Part shown: piece by piece, positions 1 to 10,021 of the stretch | Numbering within the stretch: position 1 is the stretch's first letter | Layout: every line of letters begins with the position of its first letter | Assembly: GCA_050084985.1 (NCBI GenBank) | Contig: JBITNC010000001.1 | Location: 77,066,001-77,130,000 of the forward strand | Reading direction: 5' to 3' | DNA: 64,000 nt | From: Nageia nagi | Taxonomy: Eukaryota; Pinophyta | The notes under the pieces: model-generated | Databases searched by the model: none | Told to the model about the DNA's origin: nothing | The model's input: only the letters and a program-made list of their open reading frames with translations | Translations under genes and position numbers: made by a program

Positions 1-39
1 ATTTTAAATAAATATAGTAACATGATGATAGTTTTATAT

Positions 40-146
40 AACATAATATGATATAACATAACATGGTATAACATAACATAACATGATATAATATAACATA
101 ACATAACATAACATAACATAACATAATATAACATGATATAAAAGTT
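40..146. repeat. AACAT pentanucleotide microsatellite
   Basis: Runs of the unit ACATA/AACAT with occasional substitutions. It directly precedes the 60-bp minisatellite. No coding potential is seen. Confidence 0.9.
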
Positions 147-149
147 TGT

Positions 150-635
150 TTGTTTCCCTAAGCAAGTGGGTACTTTCCTGCCCCAAAGTAATAAGGGTTT
201 TGCTATTCTGCTTATGCCCCCAAGCAAAGTGGTTCCTTTATCGCCCCAAAGTAATAAGGGTTTTTCTATTTTGCTTATGTCTCCAAGCAAAGTGGGTACT
301 TTATTTCCCCAAAGTAATAAGGTTTTTCTATTTGCTTACATCCCCAAGCATAGTGGGTACTTTATTGCCCAAAAGTAATAAGGATTTTTCTATTTTTGCT
401 TATGCTACCAAGCAAAGTGGGTACTTTATTGCCCAAAAGTAATAAGGATTTTTCTATTTTTGCTTATGCTACCAAGCAAAGTGGGTACTTTATTGCCCCA
501 AAGTAATAAGGATTTTTCTATTTAGCAAAGTGTGTACTTTATTAACCCAAAGTAATAAGGGTTTTTCTATTTTGATTGTCCCTAAGCAAAGTGGGTACTT
601 TATTGCCCCAAACTAATAAGGGTTTCTTGATATTT
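150..635. repeat. Minisatellite, unit about 60-63 bp, about 8 copies
   Basis: Each unit starts with a CAAGCAAAGTGGGTACTTT-like block, passes through CCCCAAAGTAATAAGG and ends in a T-rich stretch with GCTTATG. Units begin near 160, 221, 283, 345, 409, 472, 524 (shortened) and 585. The overlapping open frames here are products of the periodicity and I do not call them genes. It could be an array within an old LTR, but no second copy lies in the window. Confidence 0.9.
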
Positions 636-1270
636 GTGTTTATGGATTTTTTGAAGAAAACATGAGTAAAACATTTCATTAAAATTATAATCATGTATAA
701 ATCATGGATATAAGAAACTATGCTAGATTTTTAAAGTAAACATATAGATATCATATGGAGTGAATGCTTTAAATTTCATAAATATCTAAAATGTGGTAAA
801 TTTTGAGATTATATACTTTACATGTACTTACCTGTATGCCCCTAGAATGAGCTATTTGGAATTGATTTTCATAGTTTTGATGTTGTAAATATTGTACTAC
901 AATGGCATGCATGATCTTATTTATGTAACTGAATTTTTCCTATTTTTTATCCTAAACTCTAAATTTTTGCCTTTTACTTTGCCCCAACTAAAACTAATAC
1001 TGCCTCTAACTAAAAATAAAACTACCCCTAACTAATATTATTTCCACTTTATTATAAGTTTGATTAATGTACTTGTTCACATGTCGGTCCTACTTGTTTG
1101 TTCTTTATTATTATTATTATTTTAAATTTTTCATGAAATGCAACTAATATGGGATGTAGTAATTAGACACAAGACTATTTTAGACATGAAACATTTGATT
1201 AGCATGGCAAATTTAAGAATATTGATGAGAGATAGAATGCAATAAAAACTTTAATGAAAGAAGAAGATTT
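636..1270. other. AT-rich stretch without recognisable feature
   Basis: I see no open frame of note, no domain and no strong repeat, apart from a short region of CTAACTAAAA-like repetition near 980-1040. Confidence 0.6.
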
Positions 1271-2405
1271 GATAAAATGATGAGGATGAAAAGATACAAA
1301 AATAAAATAAGAAGCAATAGAACATGATTGAAAATATCAAGACACAAAGATAGACATAGTTTGAAACCTAAAACCAATACAAATAGAACTCAAATAGATT
1401 TCAAACCTCAAACTAAACCTCAAAATCAATAATTAGAACCAAAACAACATCATCCAAATGTAATATCTATAAAAACCCCAAAAAAATATACCACCCACAC
1501 CATGGAAAAACCTAAACAAAGCACCCACATTGTAAAATTTTATCCACCATCAAAAGTAGAAAAAGAATTATATGGTCAATAGAGCATAAGAAAAATTTCA
1601 ATCCAATTAGATCTAGATGAGATTCAATTATAGAAATATATAAAGTAAAAATATTGGTCTTTTGAAAAGTATCAATTTAATAATGAACTCCTTAATATCT
1701 TTTTGCAAACTGACATGGTCAACATGTCATATCCATTAGTACTAATTTTGAATATTGATATTCTTGAGATAGTAGCAGGTCAAGGTAAAGAAAATACAAT
1801 GGATAATCTACATAAAGAACTATAAAGTTTTATGGAAAAATACATGATGATGGTACACCACCCTCTAGTATACTATATTTGTTTTTTTAATTTTTCATAT
1901 CATATAGGATGTATCTCATATAGACTTGCACTTTCATAGGTTGCATATCATTTGAGTAAGTCTCATGCATGCATTGGGTTACCACGAAAAATCTTACCAA
2001 GGTTTTCAATCCTTCTATCTTTGTGTCTTCATCTTTTCAATCATGTTCTATTTCTTTTTATTTTCTTTTTACATCTTTTCATCCTTATCATTTTAGTTCA
2101 ATCTTAAATTTATACTTTTGAAAAGACCAATCTTTTTGCTTTCCATGTTCTTGTAATTGAATCTCAATTGGATCTAATTGGACTAAAAAATTTCATATAC
2201 TCTGCTAACCAAATGTTTCTTTTTCCACTTTTGATGGTGGATCAAATTTTATAACATGGGTGCTCTCTTTAGGTTTTTCTATGGTGTGGGTGATATGTGG
2301 TTTTGTGGTTTTCTAAGATATTACATTTGGATGATATTATTTTGGTTCTAATTGTTTAGTTTGAGGTTTAGTTTAAGGTTTAGTTTGAGGTTTGAAATCT
2401 ATTTG
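1271..2405. repeat. Two segments repeated in inverted form (order B A ... B' A')
   Basis: Segment A (about 1391-1690) reappears as its reverse complement at about 2095-2405. Both contain the reverse or forward form of CACCCACACCAT and AAACCTCAAACTAAACC. Segment B (about 1271-1356, containing AGAACATGATTGAAAA) reappears as its reverse complement at about 2014-2095. A simple palindrome would give B A A' B', but here each segment is inverted while the order is kept. The 1695-2010 spacer is AT-rich and shows nothing recognisable. It may be rearranged non-coding sequence of the neighbouring gypsy element. Confidence 0.7.
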
Positions 2406-2684
2406 ATGCAATATAACAAGGTAACAACCTATGTTAAGGTCAATAAAAATATAAGATAGATGAAGTGTCATGCACCATTAATACCAAAGTACATGGAATC
2501 TAGAAGGTACAAAGGTAAAGATCTTAGCATAAATGAATAGGGAATTGAAGAGTTACCTATGAAAATATTTGAATCAAATGAAGGAAAAAGTAGCCTAGGG
2601 ACAAATAAGGCATATCAAAGAAATTTGGTCTCCTACAGTAATGATGAAGAATCATAGGTAGAATCAAAGTTGTAGTTAGTTAAT

Positions 2685-2993
2685 ATGGTTGAATTGGCAT
2701 CAAAAATCAAGGGCAAGTCTCTAAATAAGGTCGCTTCCCATGCTAGTTCTAGTTCCCAAGCTCACATTTACACCTGTGCTAATCTTATCACCCATACTAA
2801 GGAAATAGATCATGATTCCTCTTACCCCATGCTTTGTAGGATAGTTTCCAAGTTTGATGATATTTTTGAAATGGTTAATATGCTTTTGCATACGATGGGG
2901 GTAAGATTAAACTTCAAATCATTCCATCCCAAGATACATGGCAAGTTGCTTATAATCTTGATGCTTATTTTGAAGAAAAAATGGAGGATATAG
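2685..2993 (+). pseudogene. Unidentified open frame upstream of gypsy pol
   Basis: A 102-codon frame lies about 250 bp before the first recognisable RT-associated sequence of the + strand gypsy element. It has no motif I recognise, and in particular no protease D-S/T-G and no zinc knuckle. By position it could be decayed gag or protease of the same element. It could also be chance. Confidence 0.3.
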
Positions 2994-3179
2994 TAGGTTC
3001 TTCCCTACTACATTATCCCACCTTCTTCTTTCATTGTATAAAGTAGGCTAGATAGCTAGGGTGTGTGTGTGTGTGTTGGACATTCTTTCTATCATATCAC
3101 AATAATATTGGGGGCATTGCATAACCTATCTTAACCTAGTGATGAGATACAATGGTTGAATGAGCCTCTTATTGAGATA

Positions 3180-4480
3180 GAAATTAGTATATTAGAGGTG
3201 CCAAATAATGTTTATACTGGAACATGAATCATTGGGAAAGATAAGAAAATGTATCATTAGTTCTTGATAGGATTTAAAGACATATTTTCTTGGAAATACA
3301 ATGATATGATAGGATTATATCCAACCTTTATGACTCATAATTTGGTGGTAGAGGAAGGTTCCAAACCTATATAATAGAAAGAATACCAATGCATCCAAAG
3401 CATTATTTGTTATTCAAAAAGAAGATTGAAAAATATCACAAGATAGGATTCATTGAGCCTATTAACTATTCACCTTAGTTAGCCAAAATTGTTCTAGCTT
3501 TGAAACCAAATGGAGAAATCAAATGTTATACAAATTTTAGGTATTTAAATAATACTTTTCCAAAGGATAATTTTTTATTACCACACATTGACATAATTAT
3601 AGATTCTACAATAGGACATGAGATGTTAGCATTCATGGATGGTTTCTTAGGATATAATCAAATCAAAATCAATAAATGGAATCAACATAAGATAGCCTTC
3701 ACTACACCTTGGGGAACATTTTTTGGGTATTCATACCCTTTGGCCTCAAAATCTAGAAGAAACATACCAAGGAGCAATGATAACTATGTTTCATGACCTT
3801 ATTCATAAATCAGTTGAAGTTTATGTTGATTATATTCTTACTAAATTTATTAAGAAGGAAAATCACTTAAAGTACTTAAGAGTCATTTTTGGGAAGGATG
3901 AGATAATTTAACTTAAAGGTAAATCCTAAGAAGTGTATTTTTGGGGTATCTAGTGGCAATTTACTTAGTTATATTGTATCTGGAAGAATCATAGAGATAG
4001 ACCCTAAAAAGGTCAAAGGTATAATGAATATGCTTCCACCAAGAAACATTAGATAACTTCTAAGTGTATAAAGAAAATTACAAGAATTCAAGATGTTCAT
4101 GGCTCAGTTAGCAGATAGAACAGTTCCATTCTCTTACTTTCTTAAGAAGGAGAATTAGTTCATATTGACAAAGGAATGGCAAAGGGCATTTGAAGATATC
4201 AAGAGTTGCTTGCTTAACCTGCCTATTTGGTAGCCAATTGATCATACTAAGCCTTTATACTTACACATCTCTACTACAACCAATGCTATTGGGATAGTCC
4301 TTTTGTAACTTGATAATGAAAATAGGGATAAGGTTGTGTACTATTTATCCAAGATACTACAAATGCAAAAATCAACTATAGACCAATTGAGAAGTTGTGT
4401 TATACCATAATCTACACAACTCAAAAATTGTGGCACTACATGATCACCAATACTACCTTCATTGTGGCTCAACTAATCCA
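3180..4480 (+). pseudogene. Ty3/gypsy reverse transcriptase and RNase H, decayed (element G1)
   Basis: Part of a pol polyprotein that would copy element RNA into cDNA. From about 3255 the frames read a gypsy pre-RT block (FKDIFSWKYNDMIGLYP). They continue with RT fingers and palm (KPNGEIKCYTNFRYLN, then LAFMDGFLGYNQIKI and FTTPWGTFFGYSYP) and the active-site region at 3822-3833, which reads Y-V-D-Y instead of Y-V-D-D. A first RNase H follows (LYLHISTTTNAIGIVLL near 4257, then VVYYLSK). Many stops and frameshifts break it, so it is not functional. The order RT, RNase H, second RNase H, integrase continues downstream past an inserted copia element. Confidence 0.85.
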
Positions 4481-4659
4481 CTAAGGTATTCATTATCAAA
4501 ACAATGGTTGCAAGGAAGACTAGCCAAATGGATAATGGAATTATAAGAGTTTGATCTCCTTTACACACACCAAAAAGTATTCAAGGGATAGGTTATAGAT
4601 GATATGCTCATAGCAGCACCATATGATAAAAATAGTAACAAGAATGAGCTTGTGGCACT

Positions 4660-4804
4660 AGTTTTGCCATGTGAGGATAAGACATAGATACTTTTCTTTG
4701 ATGGATCCAAATGTTTGTAAGGATTTGGGGTAGGAATTATTCTAGTATCCCTTGAAAGTGGTATGATTCCTATGGCCTACAAGTTAAATTTTGAGTGCAC
4801 AAAT
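4660..4804 (+). pseudogene. Second (archaeal-type) RNase H of G1, first half
   Basis: The frame reads ILFFDGSK, then GFGVGIILVSLESGM and AYKLNFECTN. It stops where a copia element begins and resumes after it at 10527 with NMATYEVLVLELKVA. FDGS...GVG...LNFECTNN-A-YE-L is the signature of the additional RNase H found in Tat-lineage Ty3/gypsy elements. Two internal stops show decay. Residues 4800-4804 (CAAAT) form one copy of the target duplication. Confidence 0.85.
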
Positions 4805-5304
4805 TGTTAGAATTTGTAATGAAATATTGTGAATATCTAAACTCCTTGTAAGTTCAATTAATCACTTAAAGGATATGTAGATACCTTAAGGGATTAATTG
4901 AATTCTTTATTATGTGTGGACTTTGACCTAACCATGGGGTTAGTTGGTAGGTTAAAGTTAGGTCACACATTTATTGTAACTCTAACCTTACCCTTGGGTT
5001 AAAGGGAGGTTAGGGAGGTGCTCTCAAGCTATAAATAGAGGTCCTCTCCTCTTGTAACATAACTAAGTTTTGGAGTAAGATTACTCTACTAGGTTGTGTA
5101 GGAGAGGAAGAGAATTGTAGTAAGAGGTGCATAGATTGAGAATAGAGAACTAGTTGTGGATGTACTCCCAAAGAGGGAGGAACCACATTATATTGGTGTC
5201 ATATTGTGTGAATGTGTTAGTAGCTTGTAGATGTTGCATGTTGAATGTGATTGAGCTTTCTATAGTCTTGGACCTTGGGAATTAGAGTAGTGCTAATTCT
5301 TTCA
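4805..5304 (+). repeat. 5' LTR of C1
   Basis: It begins TGTTAGAATTTG and ends AATTCTTTCA, 500 bp. A TATA box (TATAAATA) is at 5030-5037, so transcription would start downstream, inside the LTR. Differences from the 3' LTR lie at 4849, 4981, 5042, 5227 and 5301 (four transitions, one transversion). Confidence 0.95.
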
Positions 5305-5306
5305 AT

Positions 5307-5318
5307 TGGTATCAGAGC
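5307..5318 (+). promoter_or_regulatory. Primer binding site (initiator tRNA-Met type) of C1
   Basis: TGGTATCAGAGC begins two bases after the LTR. It matches the usual copia site complementary to the 3' end of initiator tRNA-Met, which primes minus-strand synthesis. Confidence 0.92.
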
Positions 5319-5430
5319 CTGGTGTGGAAGCTCTTCTTCTACATCTTGGAGGTTCTTCATCCTTCTTCATTCCTTTGGTGTGGAAGCTCTTCTTCTACAT
5401 TTTGGAGGTTCTTCATCCTTCTTCATTCCT
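5319..5430 (+). repeat. 56-bp tandem duplication next to the primer site
   Basis: The unit starting GGTGTGGAAGCTCTTCTTCT at 5321 is repeated from 5377 with about one substitution. The related element at 45729 has a single shortened version after its primer site, so the duplication is specific to C1 or its subfamily. The open frame across it is not a gene. Confidence 0.85.
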
Positions 5431-7802
5431 CATCTTACACCCCATTGGTGAGGTAAAACTAAGAGAAGGTATAAATTTCCTCCTCATTTGGTTATCTTAA
5501 TGGATTATTACATTAGATACTAACATATTTTGTGAGATATTGGAGCTTATTTTTTACAAAATATTATCAAAATTGGTAATGCAAGCAATTTTTTTTGCTA
5601 ACCTCTTATGTTAGTAGCATTTTTTTACAAAAATGCTTAATACATGATATACCTTTTAAGAGGATACTATGTGATGCAAATATTTTTTTACTAACATTTT
5701 GTTTGTTAGTAGTATTGATCAATAACTCTATTACAAGCATTGCCAAGGTGTAATAGTTACATAATACTTTATTTCTTCTCTAAATTGTCTTATTTTTTGC
5801 AAAAATTTTAATGCAAATAGAGGGAAATAATTTCTAGAGGCAATTTTTTAAATTTTAAAGCAAATATGGGGATATTATTGTTATTGTTGAAATAAAAAAA
5901 TGGAGGACTTTATTTACAAGTTTTTTTGAAATATTTACAATATTTTTCATATAAAAATCAAAAAATATAAAATTTTTGGGGGAACAAATAAAATGGTTCA
6001 TTGGGAAGGCACACGAATTGTTTGACAAAATGCCAAGCCTGCTATGAAACTAAAGCTGAGTATTGCTCCTTATTGCTCTACGTCTATTACGATGATCGCA
6101 TGCTATGCCTCCCATTTCCATGCAACTCCTAAAAGCCTTTGGCCCCCATTTTCTACGAGGGAAGATGCACTTCAGCATAATGATTCAGGCTCTAAATCAC
6201 ATCCATGCACGTCGAGCTCCCTCACATGAAGTGGCATCACCTAAGAGATGCACTCCTGACACCTCATGTATCCTCCGTGCACCCCACACCTTGACCAACA
6301 CCTCATAGCTCCTCCTTCATGCGACCTCCAGCATGTAGCAAGCTCCCTACTCCTAGTTTGGTTGAGCTCCTCCTCCCTTGCTAGCTGAGATATGACCTGC
6401 ATCTCACTAAACTTCATGACCTCTCCACCTCCCTCTACTCTAAACGGTGATCTGGTCGCACCTTCTAATACCTCTGCATCCTCACTCTATGTCTCCACAT
6501 CTCCCTTGTGTGCACATCATCTACAGTAGTCTCTCTACTCTGTAGTTCTACACTCTCCTCCCTCTCCTCTTGCACTCCTCTTCTCTTGAGCCAGCCTCCT
6601 ACACAAGCCTCCTCTTCCTCCCTTGCCAGTTGCACCTTCTCCCTCCTCCCTCACCATCTAATCTACTCTTATGCATAGCCACCATCACCTCCATTACTGA
6701 CCTTGAACTCTCTCCATTGGCTGTCTTCTAGTGCCTCCATGTAGGTCATCCTACCTCCCATGGTCAAGGTTGATGGCTACCAACTCCTTGCAAGTCTTCT
6801 TAGTCACTTTAATGCACTTAAATGCATTAAGTTTGTTTAGTTGACTACTTGCAATTTTTGCTCTTCCAAAAGCAATGTATGCTTTTCTTGGTGGAAGAAA
6901 AAGGGGGGGTCATATTTTTACAACTAAAAAGCATTTAATTATTTTTTGACTTAGGAGTATTTTTTTTAGTGCTTGAGGTAGGAGAAGCATTAAAATGCAT
7001 GAAGTAGGGGTATGGGTCTCCTTCTTTTTCCATTTAATTCTTGGAGACTTGGTAAGTAGTGAATATTTTTAACTTATTTTAAGTTAAACTTAGCTTATTT
7101 TTAAAAAAAAAATGTTTAGAATATTTTTAATATTGCATGTTTAATTTACTAAGGTGCACATGCAATTTCTAGAATGCTAACCTCTTAGCATTTTTTTTTC
7201 TCTCTAAGCATAGTAATTTAGTCTAAGTATGCTATTTTTTTAAGTAAAATAAGGGAATTTTTTTACTTAAAATGCATACTTATAAGACAAGTCTTAGCAT
7301 ACAAGTTTTTTTAGGGATAAAACTTTAAGTGAAAAGGGGGAATTGGTATAATTTTTACTTAAACTTTATCTAGATCTTGCATGCTAGACTTGTGATGCAT
7401 GTCTCTTTATCTTGTAAACTTTATCTAGATCTTGCATGCTAGACTTATGATGCATGTATCTTTATCTTGTTTGAGGAATAAAACATGCTTAGGACTTAAA
7501 AGTTTTTAAGATTAATAATGCATGATGCATGATTATTACTTAATTTTTAAAGTCATGAAACAATGCATATTTTTTAAAGTTATGGATTAATGTTAAGTAG
7601 GACTTAGTTCCTTTTTTAAATTCATTAAGTGTTTGAATGAATTTATTGAGCAAAATATACAAAATGTAAAATGTCCTTTAGGGGTTAGTACAAAACCCAT
7701 TGGACTTTTTAAGGTTTTTCAAGCTCGTGTGGATGATGCAATTTTACTTTACTTTATATTTTTGCACAATTTGCTTTATACTTGCAAAATGCAAATATTG
7801 AA
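5431..7802 (+). other. Long non-coding leader of C1
   Basis: About 2.4 kb without a supported gene, while copia leaders are usually a few hundred bases at most. It holds a C/T-rich block at about 6200-6780 and T-rich and A-rich stretches. A roughly 55-bp tandem duplication at about 7365-7475 carries ATCTAGATCTTGCATGCTAG twice. A frame of 100 codons (7633-7935) lies upstream of gag and is probably not a gene, although it overlaps the conserved block. The related element C2 has a leader of similar length and plan. Confidence 0.75.
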
Positions 7803-8245
7803 AGTAACCCCTAAAATGAACACATCTGCACGTATTCTTCCACAACATGACTTGTTTGGGGAGCCACAAGGTGAGGACAGGGTAGACTGGAGCCCTTTTA
7901 GTCCGAAGACCCAAGTGGTGGTAAGTCCATCTTAATTGCCCCTAAGACCTCTGTTGGATTGGACATAACTCTATTAGGTGGACAGGCATGTGTGTAGTGA
8001 TACCACATGTCCGCACATCCATTCAAGGATTATCCTGATAACCTAGGAGGAAAACTAAAAACCTTAATCAAGATAATTAAAATGGCCAGTACAAGATACA
8101 TCAGATCCTTGGAAAATAGTTGGTACTTCTCCTTGTGAGAGTATATTACTGACCAAGGTGAACTGGTTGAGGATTGGTAGTACCTGGGCTCCACCTTGCG
8201 GGCATCCAGGTGAAGGCCTAATTCTATACAAGAAAACAACCCCAA
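7803..8245 (+). promoter_or_regulatory. Leader block conserved between C1 and C2
   Basis: About 440 bp match 48403-48815 of C2 throughout, roughly 80-85% identical where I compared them. They include CAGGCATGTGTGTAGTGATA and ATAACCTAGGAGGAAA. C2 is badly decayed in its coding parts, yet this non-coding block is easy to align. A packaging, translation or other cis-acting RNA role is possible but inferred. A GGTAAGT at 7918-7924 and a TTTTGTACAG ending at 8370, just before the gag start, resemble intron borders. Confidence 0.6.
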
Positions 8246-8373
8246 CTTTATTCCTCTACGGATCGTGGTTTATAAGTTTGCACATGTGGGACATGTTTAC
8301 TTATGTTTGATTTGTATAGATGGAAACTTGTAAAAATTTGCATTCTTATTACATATTTACTTTTGTACAGATA

Positions 8374-9177
8374 ATGGTTGAAACCTTCATACCAAAGCAC
8401 ATACTCAACGGTTCCAACTTCAGCATATGGGAACCTCATATGAGAGCTGAGTTACAGGCAAGGAAGCTGTGGCAAATAGTAAATAAAGATCTAGTCACTC
8501 CTACAGATGAGAAGGCCCTTGAAATCTACAACTCAAAGAATGAGTTAGCAACTTCAATGATCTATCATGCAGTTTCAGATGACATCCTTCTCATGATCTC
8601 TTCCTCAACATCAGCAAAAGAAGCTTGGGATAGACTAAAGAAAATTTACCTTGGGTCCAAATTTTCAAGAAGGTTCACCATTCTACAAAAGTTGTTGCAA
8701 TATCATCAAGGTGAATATGAAAGTGCCTCTATCTACTTGAACAAAATCATTGACCTCAGGACACAATTGGTTGGCTATGGGTGCAATTGGATCAATGATG
8801 AGTTCATGGTCTTCATCATTCTTCAAAGCCTCTCTACAAAGTTCAGTAACTTTGTCACAGTTATGGAGACTAGGCTCGATGATGAAGAAGATGTCATCTC
8901 TCTTGACAACCTTTTTAGAATCCTTCTAAAGCATGAGGAAACTTTGAACAAGAAAATGTTGAACCTTTCTCCAAAGGATAATATCATTGCTCTAGGAGCA
9001 ACCAAAACTCCTTTCAAGAAGATGTTCAAACATTATAAATTCAAAGATAAGAAATCCTCATCTACCATCAGGAAGCACGGCAACTTCAAGCAAAGGAATG
9101 ACAAAGCTGGATCAAGCAAACCAACTTCACCTCTAAGAGGCCTTTTTTTGATTGTACATTCTAGACCTCCGTGGTAA
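8374..9177 (+). CDS. gag: Copia gag protein, intact
   Basis: It encodes a 267-residue capsid-type polyprotein of the copia gag (UBN2/DUF4219) type, expected to assemble cytoplasmic particles around element RNA. Landmarks are NGSNFSIW at residues 12-19, the AKEAWDRLKKIYLG block at 81-94, LQKLLQY at 104-110, a YLNKIIDLRTQL helix from 121 and LKHEETLNKKM near 185. I chose this ATG because the C2 gag aligns from its own ATG at the same place (METF/MEDTF-PKHIL); an in-frame ATG at 8320 would add 18 residues with no counterpart. The basic tail ends without the CCHC zinc knuckle, which lies beyond the deletion point by comparison with C2. It is the only long undamaged frame in the window. Confidence 0.9.
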   Translation: MVETFIPKHILNGSNFSIWEPHMRAELQARKLWQIVNKDLVTPTDEKALEIYNSKNELATSMIYHAVSDDILLMISSSTSAKEAWDRLKKIYLGSKFSRRFTILQKLLQYHQGEYESASIYLNKIIDLRTQLVGYGCNWINDEFMVFIILQSLSTKFSNFVTVMETRLDDEEDVISLDNLFRILLKHEETLNKKMLNLSPKDNIIALGATKTPFKKMFKHYKFKDKKSSSTIRKHGNFKQRNDKAGSSKPTSPLRGLFLIVHSRPPW

Positions 9178-9540
9178 GTTTGCTCTGTGTGACAAACTTA
9201 TTGTACAATTATTGTTTTAGAGTGTTGATTATTTTATACCTCCATGGTAAGTTTGCTCTGCATGACAAACTTGTTGTACATATTTATAACTCCGTGGTAA
9301 GTTTGCTCTACATGACAAACTTATTGTACATTTTACACCTCCATGGTAAGTTTGCTCTGCATGAAAAACTTGTACATTTTATACCTTCGTGGTGAGTTTG
9401 CTCTATGTGAGAAACTCGTATAATTTTTGAGCATAAAATTAATATACCTCCATTGTAAGTTCGCTCTGTGTGATGAACTTGTTGTACATTATATACCTTC
9501 ATGGTGAGTTTGCTCTACATGAGAAACTCATTGTACAATT
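9166..9540 (+). repeat. Seven tandem hairpin units near the C1 3' end
   Basis: Units start with CCTCC(A/G)TGG, carry an inverted repeat around a GCTCT-containing loop and usually end in TTGTACA. Hairpins are at 9176-9199, 9249-9272, 9299-9322, 9348-9371, 9394-9417, 9457-9480 and 9506-9529. The stem is AAGTTT/AAACTT in units 1-4, GAGTTT/AAACTC in units 5 and 7, and AAGTTC/GAACTT in unit 6. The arms therefore change together. C2 has one recognisable unit (52596-52619) at the matching place. Confidence 0.92.
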
Positions 9541-10012
9541 GTTATACTCTATTAATAATTAACACATGTCTATATACAACAGGTGACTATGAGTGATGGC
9601 TTGGCATCTTCGTGATGACTTATAGTGCACCATTAATCAGTTATTTATAAGATGGCATTATTTGATTCTTTTATTTGAATATATGATGCATCTAACTGAT
9701 TTTGTTCATGAGTTGCTTATAGCATGCAGGATCTTCTTCAAAAATGTAGGTTACTCACCTTGTGAAAGCAAGCTCATGGAGACTCACATGTCAGCTTAAA
9801 GTTGATCGACTACTATGTACAATGAAACTAGTTATAGTTAATGATTGTATTGTAAACCATTTTGTCAAATGGTAATGTAGTGAGTCTCATACTAGTTCTC
9901 AAAAAGATTCTCAAATATGTAAATGTTCTCATCTCCACTTGTATCTCTATGGAGGAGAACTCTCTCTTACTCTCTCTCTTCTTTCTTCTACGCTCTATCC
10001 CAATATTGCATT
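9541..10012 (+). other. 3' non-coding region of C1
   Basis: No gene is seen. It aligns with 52840-53270 of C2, sharing for example GACTTATAGTGCACCATT and GCATCTAACTG. That indicates the common ancestry of both elements and an intact 3' end in C1. Confidence 0.75.
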
Positions 10013-10021
10013 AAGGGGGAG
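10013..10021 (+). promoter_or_regulatory. Polypurine tract of C1
   Basis: AAGGGGGAG immediately precedes the TG of the 3' LTR. It is the plus-strand primer site. C2 has the equivalent AAAGGGGAG at 53281-53289. Confidence 0.9.

Noticed and set aside
146-442. Two overlapping open frames of 70-98 codons
   Set aside because: They lie in the 60-bp minisatellite; the repeated peptide reflects the DNA period.
5306-5500. 64-codon frame at the C1 primer site
   Set aside because: It starts inside the primer site and runs through the 56-bp duplication; it has no counterpart in C2.
6044-6308. Two overlapping short frames in the C1 leader
   Set aside because: They lie in a C/T-rich non-coding block, have no motif and are not conserved in C2.
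8030-8439. Two short - strand frames
   Set aside because: They lie antisense to the conserved leader block and the gag start; shadows only.
9171-9502. Frames of 64-74 codons on both strands
   Set aside because: They are created by the tandem hairpin units, without a start or domain of their own.
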